The notes beneath the pieces are model-generated. The model saw only the letters and a program-made list of their open reading frames with translations. It did no database searches and had not been told where the DNA came from. A stretch of 64,000 bases of DNA from Eledone cirrhosa (taxonomy: Eukaryota; Mollusca; Cephalopoda; Octopoda; Eledonidae), in contig OZ024743.1 in NCBI GenBank assembly GCA_964016885.1, positions 78,132,374-78,196,373 of the forward strand, in the 5' to 3' direction. The translations under genes were made by a program, and so were the position numbers. This document shows positions 21,933-33,345 of the stretch, one piece after another; the first letter of the stretch is position 1; each line of letters starts with the position of its first letter.

Positions 21933-22739
21933 TTATGTAATATTCGGCTTGTAGTGGGAAAAAAGGGTTTTAGTTCTGTGACGGCAGAATAATGTTCGTT
22001 CAATTCTGTTATTCAGCAGTTTCTTCTTGTGTGTGATTATGTAATAAATCTCAAGATTACACAATTTGCAGAAATTTTGGCTCCTGGAAAAGCTTTGGGT
22101 TTTAGCTAATTTCTCCCATTTTAGGGTAAACTTTTGATCGCTATCCCTGAGCGTCCAAGCTTTTTCTGCTAAAGTTGTTACATTTCTTTGGCTCTGGTGT
22201 TTTATTGAGTAAGAATGCCTATACAATCGAGATTTAAACGATGTTGCCGTTGATCCCACGTAATACCACTCGTTGCCTCCGGATTTAATGGTACACTTAT
22301 AAATAATATTTTTTTCCAGGCAGTTATTGCCGAGGGGGCACTTGTCAGGATAGGTGCAGTTACAGTTGTGTACGTTGGGTTTTCTCTGGAGTAGTATTGT
22401 GGACGAACTTAGGTGTGGTTTATTTATGTTCTGTAGTGTATTGTCTACTGTTTTTTTTGTGTTCTTTGTACTTAAGTTCTTAGTGTTTTCGTTTAACCTT
22501 CTAGTATTGATCTTTTTTATGTGTTGTTCAAGGTTTAACGCTGTAGAGTATGACAGTCTTATAGTGGTAGGGTTTAGGATTTTGTGGTATTTGTGTGATG
22601 TGGGAAAATGTCTTTTAATTATTTTAAAGAAGAGTACTGGTAAATTTGTACTAATGGAACTATTGTATTCGGGGTTATACCATAAGTATTCTTTGCATCG
22701 CTTTCTATTAGTTTTGTTTGTTGGTTTACTGGTGTGCAT
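21933..22739 (-). CDS. PLE-1 C-terminal part: GIY-YIG endonuclease
   Basis: In the same frame as the reverse transcriptase upstream, separated by a single TAA at 22806-22808, so the original protein was probably one polypeptide of about 770 residues. It contains the Cys-rich finger NCNCTYPDKCPLGNNC, then IIYKCTI...WYYVGSTATSFKSRLYRH (GIY-YIG core with the conserved Arg) and a terminal FCKLCNLEIYYI Cys pair. The endonuclease nicks target DNA for priming. The frame boundary at 22739 is an internal Met; translation from it is unlikely to be meaningful. Confidence 0.85.
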   Translation of the reverse strand: MHTSKPTNKTNRKRCKEYLWYNPEYNSSISTNLPVLFFKIIKRHFPTSHKYHKILNPTTIRLSYSTALNLEQHIKKINTRRLNENTKNLSTKNTKKTVDNTLQNINKPHLSSSTILLQRKPNVHNCNCTYPDKCPLGNNCLEKNIIYKCTIKSGGNEWYYVGSTATSFKSRLYRHSYSIKHQSQRNVTTLAEKAWTLRDSDQKFTLKWEKLAKTQSFSRSQNFCKLCNLEIYYIITHKKKLLNNRIERTLFCRHRTKTLFSHYKPNIT

Positions 22740-22808
22740 ACTATGGTAGTAAGTGTGGTTTGGTGTTGTGTTATTATATCTACCTATGTGGGATTTATTT
22801 TGGGTGTT

Positions 22809-24254
22809 TTAATTGTTCCCATCTATGTACTCTATTTTGTTGAGGTAGCCTGCTTTACTAAGGGCGTTATCGTAGTACTCGGCGTGTTCCTTAAATACTT
22901 GTATGTTAGAAGATAGACCCGAGATTCTAAGGGAAATATTTTTAGGGATAGATTTAATTATAGAGATGGGGTGGTTAGACCCAACATTTACGTATTTGAG
23001 ATTTTCATTCAATTTATGAAACGGTTTAATCAAACCAGAGTTTAAATTGAGTGTGACATCCAGGAAGTTAACTACTTTAAGGTTGTATTCATATGTTATA
23101 GTTAGTCCTATTTCGAGTAGTAGTTTTCTTATATCTTTGCGTAGTTTTTCTAGTTTTTGGTTATTAAGGTTTTTAGCTAGGAGGAGAACATCGTCGCGGT
23201 ATATTCCGCCGTGGAGATTGCTGAATTTTTCCTGGAGTCTAAAGGCGATAAATAACCCCACAATATCAGTTATTTCCGCCGAATCGTTAGAGCCCATTGT
23301 TATGTCAAAGTTAGAGGGTCTATCTTTACGTACCCAATAACTGTTCTCAAATTTGACTATAGTTTTCCTAGCTTCTAATATAATCTTAATTTCATCGTTT
23401 GTAAGGTCAGAGTTATCCTTAGCAAACTTAATGGCTCTATTCAAAGTTTCAGGTGATATCGATGAGTAATATTCATCGATATCAAACTGGATAAACTTAG
23501 ATTTATTCTTATTGCTAATGCTATTAAACCATCTTATTGCTTCTTGGGTCTTCCCCCAGAGTTTAATGTTAACCTTAGCCTTAATTTGGGGGATGATTCT
23601 ATCTAAGATATATTTGCTTATTTTACCTATATCTGATTTAGAGGGGCAGATTAATCTAATTTTAGGGTCATTATCAAAGTTTACCTTGTGGTCCTTAAGA
23701 TTGAAGGTGGGTACCGCCGGTAAGAGTGGTCCTGTCTTATCTTCGATTCCGAGATTTTTCACTATTTCGCATGCCTCATCATTGATGTGCTTAAGGGTTA
23801 CTTCACTCGTTTTTCTATATTTTTTATGTAATTCTTTTCGAATGAAGTTGTTGTATGTAGTGCAATCCATAGTGTACAGGTTTGATGTTTTGTCCGCTTT
23901 TACTACAATTCCTTTGGTGTTTTTAAGGTCGTCCAGTAGTTTTTTTATATCTTTCTGTAATTTGCTGTTGGTGTTGCGTCCTTTGAATTTAATTTTAAGG
24001 ATTAAGTTCATAAGGTCCTGCTCAAATGCATCTAATAGTGGGTTGGTGGGTGGGTTTTTACAAGTCCTAAAACCGAATTTGTTTTTTACACCACTTTCTA
24101 ATGTTGAGTTCATACGGCTTCTATCATAGTGGAGCGTTTTCCACCTGACACGTCGAATGAATTCATTAGTTTTTTGAATCAAACTCAATAAATATTCCTT
24201 TCTACCTTGGGTTGGTATGTTTTTGAGTGACATATCCAGGTAGTGTTTTTCCAT
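22809..24254 (-). CDS. PLE-1 reverse transcriptase
   Basis: 481-codon intact frame starting at Met 24254, shortly inside the 5' pseudo-LTR junction. Visible motifs: KADKTSNLY (RT2-like), FNLKDHK and IRLICPSKSDIGKISKYILD, palm motif A FDIDEYYSSISPETL with its Asp, TMGSNDSAEI, and motif C GGIYRDDVLLLA, in which the catalytic box is YRDD and not the YVDD of the PLE at 45-49 kb. It copies element RNA at a nicked target. The single TAA after EYIDGNN stops it before the endonuclease; that may be a disabling mutation or a readthrough site. Confidence 0.85.
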   Translation of the reverse strand: MEKHYLDMSLKNIPTQGRKEYLLSLIQKTNEFIRRVRWKTLHYDRSRMNSTLESGVKNKFGFRTCKNPPTNPLLDAFEQDLMNLILKIKFKGRNTNSKLQKDIKKLLDDLKNTKGIVVKADKTSNLYTMDCTTYNNFIRKELHKKYRKTSEVTLKHINDEACEIVKNLGIEDKTGPLLPAVPTFNLKDHKVNFDNDPKIRLICPSKSDIGKISKYILDRIIPQIKAKVNIKLWGKTQEAIRWFNSISNKNKSKFIQFDIDEYYSSISPETLNRAIKFAKDNSDLTNDEIKIILEARKTIVKFENSYWVRKDRPSNFDITMGSNDSAEITDIVGLFIAFRLQEKFSNLHGGIYRDDVLLLAKNLNNQKLEKLRKDIRKLLLEIGLTITYEYNLKVVNFLDVTLNLNSGLIKPFHKLNENLKYVNVGSNHPISIIKSIPKNISLRISGLSSNIQVFKEHAEYYDNALSKAGYLNKIEYIDGNN

Positions 24255-24303
24255 TGTTGTGGTTGCGTTTGCTGTGTGGGTTGCTCGACTTTACAGGAGG
24301 TAA

Positions 24304-24727
24304 ATATACAGTATTTTCCGTTGTGTTGTAATATAAATATTACACACAGTAGATTATCAGCTCACGTAGAGTTTGCTCGACGGTTCCAGTTGTAGTTCCA
24401 AAAGTAATCCGGAGAAAAATAGAAAGATTTGAATGGATACAGTTTAGTTGAAAGGAATTTATTGACACGTGTTTCTATAACAGTTACGTAACCTAAAACA
24501 GCTGCTATCTACAAACTTTTAGTTATGCAGACATTCAATATTTCAATGTTATTATTTACTGTCATTTCATCAGAATAATATTACTGAGGACCTATTTAGT
24601 TTTTATAGAGAATATTAGGAGGGAGGGGTGAAGTTGTTAGAAGAATAGTTGAAGGAGTGGTTTTTCGATAGCAGTGAGAATTCTTGGTGGCAGTGAGTAA
24701 TTAGATTCCCATCTGTTGTTTTGACAT
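24304..24727 (-). repeat. PLE-1 pseudo-LTR (5' copy on the element)
   Basis: Direct repeat of 20694-21117. Its inner edge lies ~50 bp upstream of the reverse transcriptase start codon. Near-identity of the two copies suggests a recent insertion or recent gene conversion. Confidence 0.9.
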
Positions 24728-25397
<670 letters not shown>

Positions 25398-25413
25398 CAT
25401 ATGTGTGTGTGTG

Positions 25414-25770
25414 TGACACCTGAAATATAGCTTAAGAGAAACTTGACAATAATGATAGGCACCCAGTATTTGAACTGGTTTATAGAATTCTCTTGGCCTT
25501 TGCCTCTCTAAGTAGAGCTTTAAAGAATTAGCTTTTAAAGAATTTCCCTTTTTTTAAAATCCACCAACCATGACCGACCCCTGACCATTTTATAGACACC
25601 TGAAATATAGGCATTGTTAGCTTAAGAGAAACTTAAAAATAAGGAGTAGCACCCCAATTTGAACTTGTTTATAGAAATCTTTCTGCCTATGTCACTCTAA
25701 ATATAAATTATAGCCTTAAAGAATTAGCTTTTAATGAATTCCCTTTTCTTTCAACCAATGATCTCCACCC
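25414..25770. repeat. tandem duplication, ~176 bp unit
   Basis: Two diverged copies share 'gacacctgaaatata', 'gcttaagagaaactt', 'ttgaact', 'gtttatagaa', 'aaagaattagcttttaa' and 'gaatt.ccctttt'. Unit starts are near 25414 and 25590. Non-coding. Confidence 0.75.
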
Positions 25771-25838
25771 ATGCCACTCCCCACCCTCTCCTTCCTCCAG
25801 AAAAGATATAAATAGCACAACATTTATTTTGGACAGCC

Positions 25839-25889
25839 AGATTCCTGATGATTTCTAAAGGATGAAACAGTTCTAGTCCTGTAGAATCT
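25839..25889 (+). ncRNA. hammerhead ribozyme with a larger stem III
   Basis: AGATTC (25839-25844), CTGATGA (25845-25851), short stem II within TTTCTAAAGGAT, GAAA (25864-25867), stem III ACAG with CTGT around an 8-nt loop, cleavage A at 25883, return GAATCT (25884-25889), an exact complement of AGATTC. Stem II is only four pairs and begins with a T/T mismatch, so activity is less certain than for the others. Predicted cleavage between 25883 and 25884. Confidence 0.65.
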
Positions 25890-26939
<1,050 letters not shown>

Positions 26940-27154
26940 GATGGTGATGAGTATGCTGTACTATGGAACAACAATTAATGCTGTTGACATGGCCGGAAAC
27001 AAATACATAAACTTCCTGCTGATGATGGCAGTAGAGATACCATGCTATTTATGTAGTTACTTTTTATTTATATGTTTTGACCATCGAAAACCCATTAGTT
27101 TTTTCATGATGTTTAGTGGATTAAACTGCATCATCTCTAATTTTGTACCCAAAG
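26940..27154 (+). CDS. SLC22-like organic cation transporter, third-last exon
   Basis: Preceded by a pyrimidine-rich 'tgttgttttacag' acceptor and followed by 'gtaata' donor. It encodes (from the split codon) MVMSMLYYGTTINAVDMAGN, then KYINFLLMMAVEIPCYLCSY, FLFICFDHRKPISFFMMFSG and LNCIISNFVPK. This is the transmembrane 7-9 region of the SLC22 family: YYG...N...GN.Y.NF, VEIP.Y and the D-x-x-R/K-P loop (family consensus DRxGRR). SLC22 proteins are plasma-membrane carriers of organic cations, carnitine or organic anions; substrate cannot be assigned from these exons. The exon starts in phase 2 and ends in phase 1. Confidence 0.88.
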
Positions 27155-27177
27155 GTAATATATATATACATAAATAC

Positions 27178-27212
<35 letters not shown>

Positions 27213-28043
27213 CATGCAGGATATCCATAGATAAAAGGCCAATGAAAATAATGCTCTATTTATTTGGAAGACAGCTTATGTAGGATAATTAAAATGTAAT
27301 ACACTTAACATATATGCACGACCTTAGGTGTCAGGGTCATGTTATGGCCACTACTATATAATAGAGGAGCTATATAGTTTTAATACAGCGGAGAGCCCGT
27401 TTTCGCGAACAAGGGAAGTAATTCCAAAGGTCTGAATTTCTCTTTGAAACGTGTCTGTGTGTAATATGTGCATAACTTAATTTATAAGCTAATCTGTATG
27501 TATGTATATGTGAGTAACTTGAGTTGTAAGCTAATTATCTAAAGAAAATTTAAACACTTTAAAGGAGTTAGTTACAGACAGAGATTGTAGATTGTTTACC
27601 CTTGAGGGGCCAATGTCGATATCTTCTGATGGAATATATTTATATCTGTGTGTAATCTAGTGGGAAGTTATTTTGCAAATATCTAAGTCCCTTTTAAAAA
27701 CTTCGCAATAATTAAAATTTGAACACACAAAAAATGTTTAATTGTATGTGTGTTAATTAGCGTGCAATGTGATTTTGTAAGGCTGAAACCTCTTTTAACA
27801 TTCTATCATGTTGTGTGTATGTGTATATGTGTATGTGGATGTGATGTGTTTAATTTTTTGTGACAGAGAGGAATTGGATCATGGAGGATTTAGCAGGTCT
27901 GGTGAGGAAGGGGGGGGGGGCATCTTGTAGTGTAAGTTTTACCTATTAGATATTCACCTGTAATGTAATGTATAACGAGGAGGAGGAGAAGGTGAAGGAC
28001 TGAGGCATCTGCTCTAATATGTTTTGATTTAATTATGTTTTAG
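27155..28043 (+). other. intron of the SLC22-like gene
   Basis: Begins 'gtaatatata' and ends 'tgttttag'. Contains a TG microsatellite (27190-27213) and a G-run at 27911-27920. No embedded element recognised. Confidence 0.75.
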
Positions 28044-28152
28044 GTTCATATTGGTTTCCTCTGATCCTGGTTATTCTGGGAAAATTTGGAATTTCTGCAG
28101 CTTTTGGTTCAATTTATCTGTTAACAGCAGAAATATTTCCAACAGTAGTTCG
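28044..28152 (+). CDS. SLC22-like organic cation transporter, penultimate exon
   Basis: Bounded by 'tgttttag' and 'gtaagt'. Joined to the previous exon through a split Gly codon it reads SYWFPLILVILGKFGISAAF, then GSIYLLTAEIFPTVV and the first two bases of Arg. LGKFGIxAAF and the (A/S)E(L/I)(Y/F)PTxxR motif between transmembrane segments 10 and 11 are diagnostic of SLC22 transporters. Frame is intact with no stop. The next exon completes the Arg codon. Confidence 0.9.
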
Positions 28153-28199
28153 GTAAGTTTTGTTGAGACATCTTTGTAAAAATCCAAGAATTTTTGATT

Positions 28200-28595
28200 T
28201 GCCAAAGTCCATAAAGTAACAGATAGAATGAGGTGTATATAATGAGGTGTGTAGATTGTAGTATATATGATTTGGTGGGTAGATTAATGTGTGTATATAA
28301 TGAGGTGTGTAGATTGTAGAATATATGATGTGGTGGGTAGATTAATGTGTGTATATATTGAGGTGTGTAGATTGTGGTTTATAGAATGAGGTGTATATAA
28401 TGTGGTGTGTAAATAGTTGTATACATAATGAAGTGTGTTGAATGAGGTCTATATAATGTGGTGTGTAAATAGTCATGTACATAATGTGGTGTGTAGACTG
28501 AGGAATATATAATGCGTTGTATTGATTGTAGTGTGTAGATTGATGTGTATAGAGTGAGGTGTGTAGAATGAGGTGTATATAATGTATTTAGAAGA
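28200..28595. repeat. intronic minisatellite of degenerate 'gtgtgtagattg' units
   Basis: Irregular repeats of short units such as 'aatgaggtgtgtagattgta' and 'atataatgtggtgtgtaaat' (20-70 bp spacing). A 73-codon minus-strand frame across it is an artefact. Confidence 0.8.
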
Positions 28596-28627
28596 GACAT
28601 TCAGTTAATCAGAAGTAATGAAAGTTT

Positions 28628-28935
28628 CACCACCATCATCATCATCGTTTAACATCTATCTTCCACGCTAGTATGGATTTAGACGGGAATTGTCCCACTT
28701 GAGGCAAGATTGGTCGGGTGACTGTGTCTCGCTCGTATAGGACTGTCTGGCAGGTTTTCTACGGCTGGATACCCTTCCTAACACCAACCACGTTTACAGT
28801 GTGGACTGGGAGGTTTTTACCATGTTACCCACACGGCCACATTACAGTGTGGACTGTGTTTTTTTGTCATGACACCTACACGACCTCATTTATTTTGGAT
28901 TGGATGCTGTGGTAGCAACATAACTTTACAGAGAA
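28628..28935 (-). mobile_element. RTE-like LINE 3' tail, subfamily 2, intronic
   Basis: Starts with (ATC)n on the + strand, then 'cttccacgctagtatgg', 'ttctacggctggataccctt' and 'gtggactgggaggtttttac'. Very close to 20278-20650. It lies antisense within the last intron of the transporter, about 100 bp upstream of the final acceptor. Confidence 0.85.
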
Positions 28936-29037
28936 AGGGTGGTGTCAGATATATAATTGAAATACTTAAAACAAACACATATTAGTCAAATTCTAACAGA
29001 AATATATGTAAAGTAACAAATTATTTTTGTTTTTCAG

Positions 29038-29248
29038 AACAAATGGTTTAGGCATATCTTCTGTGTGTGCTCGTATCGGTGGTATCTCTGCCCCATTTAT
29101 ACTTCAACTATCATTCTATGTTTCATGGCTTCCTCTAACCATCTATGGTCTTTTGTCTGTGATATCTGGTTCATTGTTGCTACTACTACCAAATACGAAA
29201 GATAAAGATTTACCTCAAACACTTGAAGATGTAAATGAAATGTCATGA
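29038..29248 (+). CDS. SLC22-like organic cation transporter, terminal exon
   Basis: Acceptor 'tgtttttcag'; completes Arg and reads TNGLGISSVCARIGGISAPF, ILQLSFYVSWLPLTIYGLLS, VISGSLLLLLPNTKDKDLPQ, TLEDVNEMS and a TGA at 29246-29248. The RNxGLGxSSxxARxGGxxAP motif, the final transmembrane segment and the LPxTxxxxLPxTxEDxxxM tail are characteristic of the SLC22 C terminus. The protein therefore ends here at the normal family position. No lesions are seen in the three exons, so the gene is probably functional. Neighbours are all repeats. Confidence 0.9.
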
Positions 29249-29369
29249 TAAAAAAAAGAAGAGCAATTTTCTCTTGAATATATTAAAAAATCCCAGTTTT
29301 TATAAATTCATAAATACTTATATTTTATCTCCATATAAAAACCAGTGTCTGTGTCTCTGTCCTCTAGGA

Positions 29370-29578
29370 AATAAATACTGGTAAACAAAATTGAATTAAA
29401 TTCACATTCAAATATGTTAGTGTTAGTTCATACTCATACATTGTATATGTTACAAGCATTGTGCAAAGCTTATGTATTGTACAGAATACATAATGCCTGG
29501 ACATTCCCTCTTTGCTGGTAACATATATATTAGCAGAAATTTTCCTGGAAGGCAGGTGCTGTTCCTACTTGTAATAAA
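29370..29578 (+). promoter_or_regulatory. candidate polyadenylation signals of the SLC22-like gene
   Basis: AATAAA occurs at 29370-29375 and 29573-29578, 122 and 325 bp after the stop codon. In an AT-rich genome either could be fortuitous; no transcript evidence is available here. Confidence 0.4.
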
Positions 29579-29670
29579 TAAGTTTTGAAAGCAAAATTAA
29601 ATGAGATCATTTTAATATTTGTATTTGAAATATCTTATAAACAATTTCCCTTCCATTCTAAGCAAACATA

Positions 29671-29705
<35 letters not shown>

Positions 29706-29710
<5 letters not shown>

Positions 29711-32372
29711 CGTAGTGGGGAATGTACCTCCCATCATAACCCAGTTGTCAGCGACTTCACTGTCAGAACTGGACAAACTTGGAAACAGAAGGCAACTTGG
29801 AGGAGAAAGATCTGGATGGTGAAAGACCCCTTAGCCAGTAACAGATTTAAAGATATTTTACTCGACGCCTATGACAGTAAAGAAGAACAGATACAGACAT
29901 TCAATGTAGAAGAGCACTGGGAGTTCCTAAAAAATAGCTTACTAAAGGCGACGGATGAGATTTGTGGTTGGACCCCAGGCAGGAAGAGAGTGACTTGGTG
30001 GTGGAACAATAAGGTAGATGAGGAAGTTAAGGCAAAGAGACAGGCATGGAAAGAATGGAAGAAGGGGAAGAAGGGTACATTACATAGAGACCAGGAGGGA
30101 AGCTAGGCGATAAGTATACTTAGCTAGAAGGGAAGCGGAGGATAGAAAATGCAAGCATGTTTTGCAACGTGAGGACCAGAAACAGGTGTTCAAGGTTGCG
30201 AGGCATTGTGTCAGAGAGAATTGTGATGTCATTGGAGAGAAGTATATCCGGAATGATAAAGGTGAGCTTGCCCTCACAAGTGCTGAGAAGAAAGATGGGT
30301 GAAAGAGCCATTATGAAAGATTACTAAATGAGGAGAATGCATGGAAAAAAGAGACCCTACCCAAGTAGACCCTATGGAGGGGCCAGCAGTACAAGTCAGC
30401 AGCAACGTAGTAAGTAAGGCAATCAAGGATATGAAGACTGTGAAAGCTATCGGTCCATCGGGTATAGCTGCCGAGATGCTGAAGGCATCTGGGTTGGTAG
30501 GTCACACCCTAACCACACGTATTGTTAACCAGGTAAAACTAGAGGGTGTCATACCAAAGCTTTGGTGCAGCAGCATTATTGTAAACTGCTACAAGGGTAA
30601 AGGTGATGCACTAGATAGAGGAAACTATAGAGGTATAAAGCTGATGGACCAGGTCATGAAAGTAATGGAAAGAGTTATAGCACAGTTGATTAGGGACCGG
30701 GTGAAACTAGATGAGATGTAATTTGGGTTTGTGCCAGGAAAATGCACCACTGATGCGCTATTCCTTGTGAGGCAGTTACAGGAAAATTACCTAGCTAAAA
30801 GTAAACCGCTCTAATGGCATTCGTCGATCTGGAGAAAGCCTTTGACAGAGTCCCCCATGCTATAATCTAGTGGGCTCTTAGAAAACTAGGCGTAGATGAA
30901 TGGCTTGTGAAAGCTGTACAATCCATGTATAGGGGAGTAGTCAGAAAAGTTAGGTTTAACAATGAATATTACGAGGAATTTAGCATACAGGTTGGTGTCC
31001 ACCAGGGCTCTGTTCTTAACCCTCTACTGTTAATCATAGTTTTGCAGGCAATAACGGAGGAGTTTAAGACCGGATGCCATGGGAATTCCTGTATATGGAT
31101 GACCTCGCACTTAAAGCTGAATCTATGGTAGAACTAGAGAAGAAATTCCAAACATGGAAGCAGGAACTAGAAAGAAAGGGTCTTAAAGTCAACCTGACAA
31201 AGACTACGGTCGTTGTAAGTAGACAAGAAAACAGAACCCAGATCCCCTCAGGGAAATGGCCTTGCTCAGTATGTAGAAAGGTGTAGGTAGGAACTCCATC
31301 CTCTGCCCCGAATGCAAACAATGGGTACACAAGAGATGTAGTGGAATCTCAGGAAGCTTAACTTAGAATGTAGGCTTCACATGTAGCAGCTGTGCTGGGA
31401 CAGCAAGCAGCAAACAGCCACAGGAAACAAGCACCACCAAACTCGGTGAGGGCTCTGTAGAAACAGTAGACGGCTTTTGTTACCTAGGTGACCAAATTAG
31501 CAGCGGAGGTAGGTGTTCGGAATGTACAATAACTAGGGTAAGAACGGGATGTAAGAAGTTCAGGGAGCTACTGCCACTGCTAGCTGTAAAAGGCTTTTTC
31601 CTCAAAATGAAAGGTAAACTGTATGATGTGTGTATATGAACGGCAATGTTACATCGTAGTGAGACCTGGGTGCTGTCTGTAGAAGACTAGCGTAGATTAG
31701 AAAGAAACGAAGCTTGCATGCTCCGATGGATGTGTAATAGTAATATACGCGAACGACAAAGCATAAACGAAGTGAGAGAGAGACTGAGCATAAGAGGAAT
31801 CAAATGCTGTGTGCAGGAGATGAGATTGCATTGGTATGGATATGTGATGTGTATGAAGGATGAGAGCTGCATAAAAAGATGTAGAGCACTAGAAGTCGAT
31901 GGAAGCCGCGGAGTAGGGAGACCCAAGAAAACCCGGGATGAGGTGATAAAAGCCGACCTTTCCCAATTGCACCTCTCAAAGGTGATGACACACGACCGCG
32001 ACCTCTGGCTTCATGCAGTAATACAGAAGACCCGACTTCCCACAGGAACAAACCGAGGCTGAAGCATATAGACAATATTCCCCCATCCCCTCCCACTGCA
32101 AAATGGTCGTGGAGGTGCCACGGAAAAAGAGCACCCAGCCCACACTATAAAGTGAACGTGTAAGCGCCATGGAGAAAAAGCACCCAGCACACACTGTAAA
32201 TGAGGCTGGTGTTAAGAAGGGCATCCAGCTGTAGAAATCAAGCCAGAACCAGTTCCTGTATGAGCAAGACAAGATCAGCCGACCTGACACTACGCACAAC
32301 AGGACAACCCGTTTAATCCATGCTAGCGTGGAAGAACAGACGTAAAAAGGTGATGATGATGATGATATATAT
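29706..32372 (+). mobile_element. RTE-like non-LTR retrotransposon, 5'-truncated
   Basis: Plus-strand LINE remnant starting after a (TA)n tract and ending in (GAT)n. Order: linker upstream of the polymerase, reverse transcriptase, a Cys/His zinc finger, the C-terminal segment, then a ~360-bp 3' tail with 'gtggaggtgccacgg' and 'aagggcatccagctgtag'. Tails of this kind occur at least six more times in the window. Clade is given as RTE-like from the polymerase wording; a phylogeny would be needed to place it. Confidence 0.8.
29816..32062 (+). pseudogene. RTE-like reverse transcriptase with embedded zinc finger
   Basis: Recognisable blocks in changing frames: HWEFLKNSLLKATDEICGW and TWWWNNKVDEEVKAKRQAW (29816-30100); KAIGPSGIAAEMLKASG and NYRGIKLMDQVMKVMERVI (30341-30720); palm motif A FVDLEKAFDRVPH (about 30820); VGVHQGSVLNPLLLIIVLQA (30990); LYMDDLAL (motif C, about 31090); LKVNLTKTTVVVS (31190). 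A Cys/His finger follows at 31250-31400 (CSVCRK...CPECKQWVHKRC). The C-terminal MLRWMCNSN...RLHWYGYVM and GRPKKTRDE region ends near 32060. Several stops and shifts (for example TAA at 30719 and TAG at 30868) make it non-functional. Confidence 0.8.
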
Positions 32373-32565
32373 GAAGATAGTCTGCTCCGTCCAAAGCTTG
32401 ACCACTTCTTGCACTTTATGTCTGTTCCCTCCTGGCATGAGATCTCAAATAGCTTTTGAGTCCTGAAAGCCTGTGAAAGACCCATCCACAAACCATACAA
32501 TGATGTCTCATTTCATTCATGTTTCCACTTTGGGTTTGCTTACTGTGTTTGTTCAAATGTCACTT

Positions 32566-32582
<17 letters not shown>
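32373..32582 (+). repeat. composite repeat, first block (copy at 60105-60310)
   Basis: 'gcttgaccacttcttgcact', 'catgagatctcaaatagctt' and 'tgatgtctcatttcattcat' are shared almost identically with 60115-60305. Followed by (TA)n in both places. Non-coding; identity unknown. Confidence 0.85.
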
Positions 32583-32614
<32 letters not shown>

Positions 32615-32847
32615 TTCCTGATTATTACTGGAATTCTATAAGAATCCAACATTTATAATTTTCAACAGACAAAGGCGAGTGCTTAGCTCTGATGATTACC
32701 AACAGTATGAAACAGAGATCTGTCAGCTTATCTCCCTTTGTTTGTTGAAAAGACAAGTAAGCGACATAGTCACTACTTTAAAACAATAGCGTAAGGTCTT
32801 CAAAATATTTTTAATTAAGCATACAGTATATTGCCAAATATAATGGA
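32583..32847. other. no gene recognised
   Basis: (TA)n to 32612, then AT-rich sequence with no element I can name. Confidence 0.4.
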
Positions 32848-33197
32848 GGCATATGGCTTAGTGGTTAGAGCATTGGCCTTGCAATCGAAAGGTTGTGAGT
32901 TCAATTCTCAGACCGGGTGATGTGTTGTTTCCTTGAGCAAGACACTTTATTTCACATTGCTCCAGTTTACTCAGCTGTAGAAATGAGATGATAAAGGACT
33001 GGGGTCCATATTATTCCACTGCAAAGTGGTCGTGGAGGTGCCACGGCAAATAAGCACCCACCACTCACTGTAAATGAAGTTGGTGTTAGGAAGGGCATTC
33101 AGCTATAGAAATCAAGCCAGCATCAGTTCCCGTCCCACCCTTGCAAGCAGGGAGAAGCGGACGTAAAATGAAATGATGAATCATGATGATAATATTA
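32848..33197 (+). mobile_element. SINE family 2: tRNA-like head joined to an RTE-type LINE tail
   Basis: The head has an A-box-like 'tggcttagtggttagagc' and B-box-like 'ggttgtgagttcaattctc' (32855-32920). The body has 'ttgagcaagacactttattt'. From about 33015 the sequence follows the tail of the LINE at 32095-32370 ('aaagtggtcgtggaggtgcc', 'gttaggaagggcatt', 'gaaatcaagccag', then 'gatgat'). A SINE sharing its 3' end with a LINE is normally mobilised by that LINE, which is the inference here. Confidence 0.8.
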
Positions 33198-33237
33198 TAT
33201 ATACATTCATGTATACATCGCTATTTCAGAGCACCAA

Positions 33238-33271
<34 letters not shown>

Positions 33272-33307
33272 CTGATTGGGGATTGAATTAATTTATATGA
33301 GATGCAG

Positions 33308-33345
<38 letters not shown>

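Larger units (their letters stand above)
28153..29037 (+). other. last intron of the SLC22-like gene
   Basis: Begins 'gtaagt' and ends 'tttttcag'. It contains the minisatellite at 28200-28595 and an RTE-like LINE tail at 28628-28935. Confidence 0.8.

Noticed and set aside
32855..32920. Possible tRNA gene
   Set aside because: It continues into a SINE body and LINE tail without a terminator or acceptor stem.
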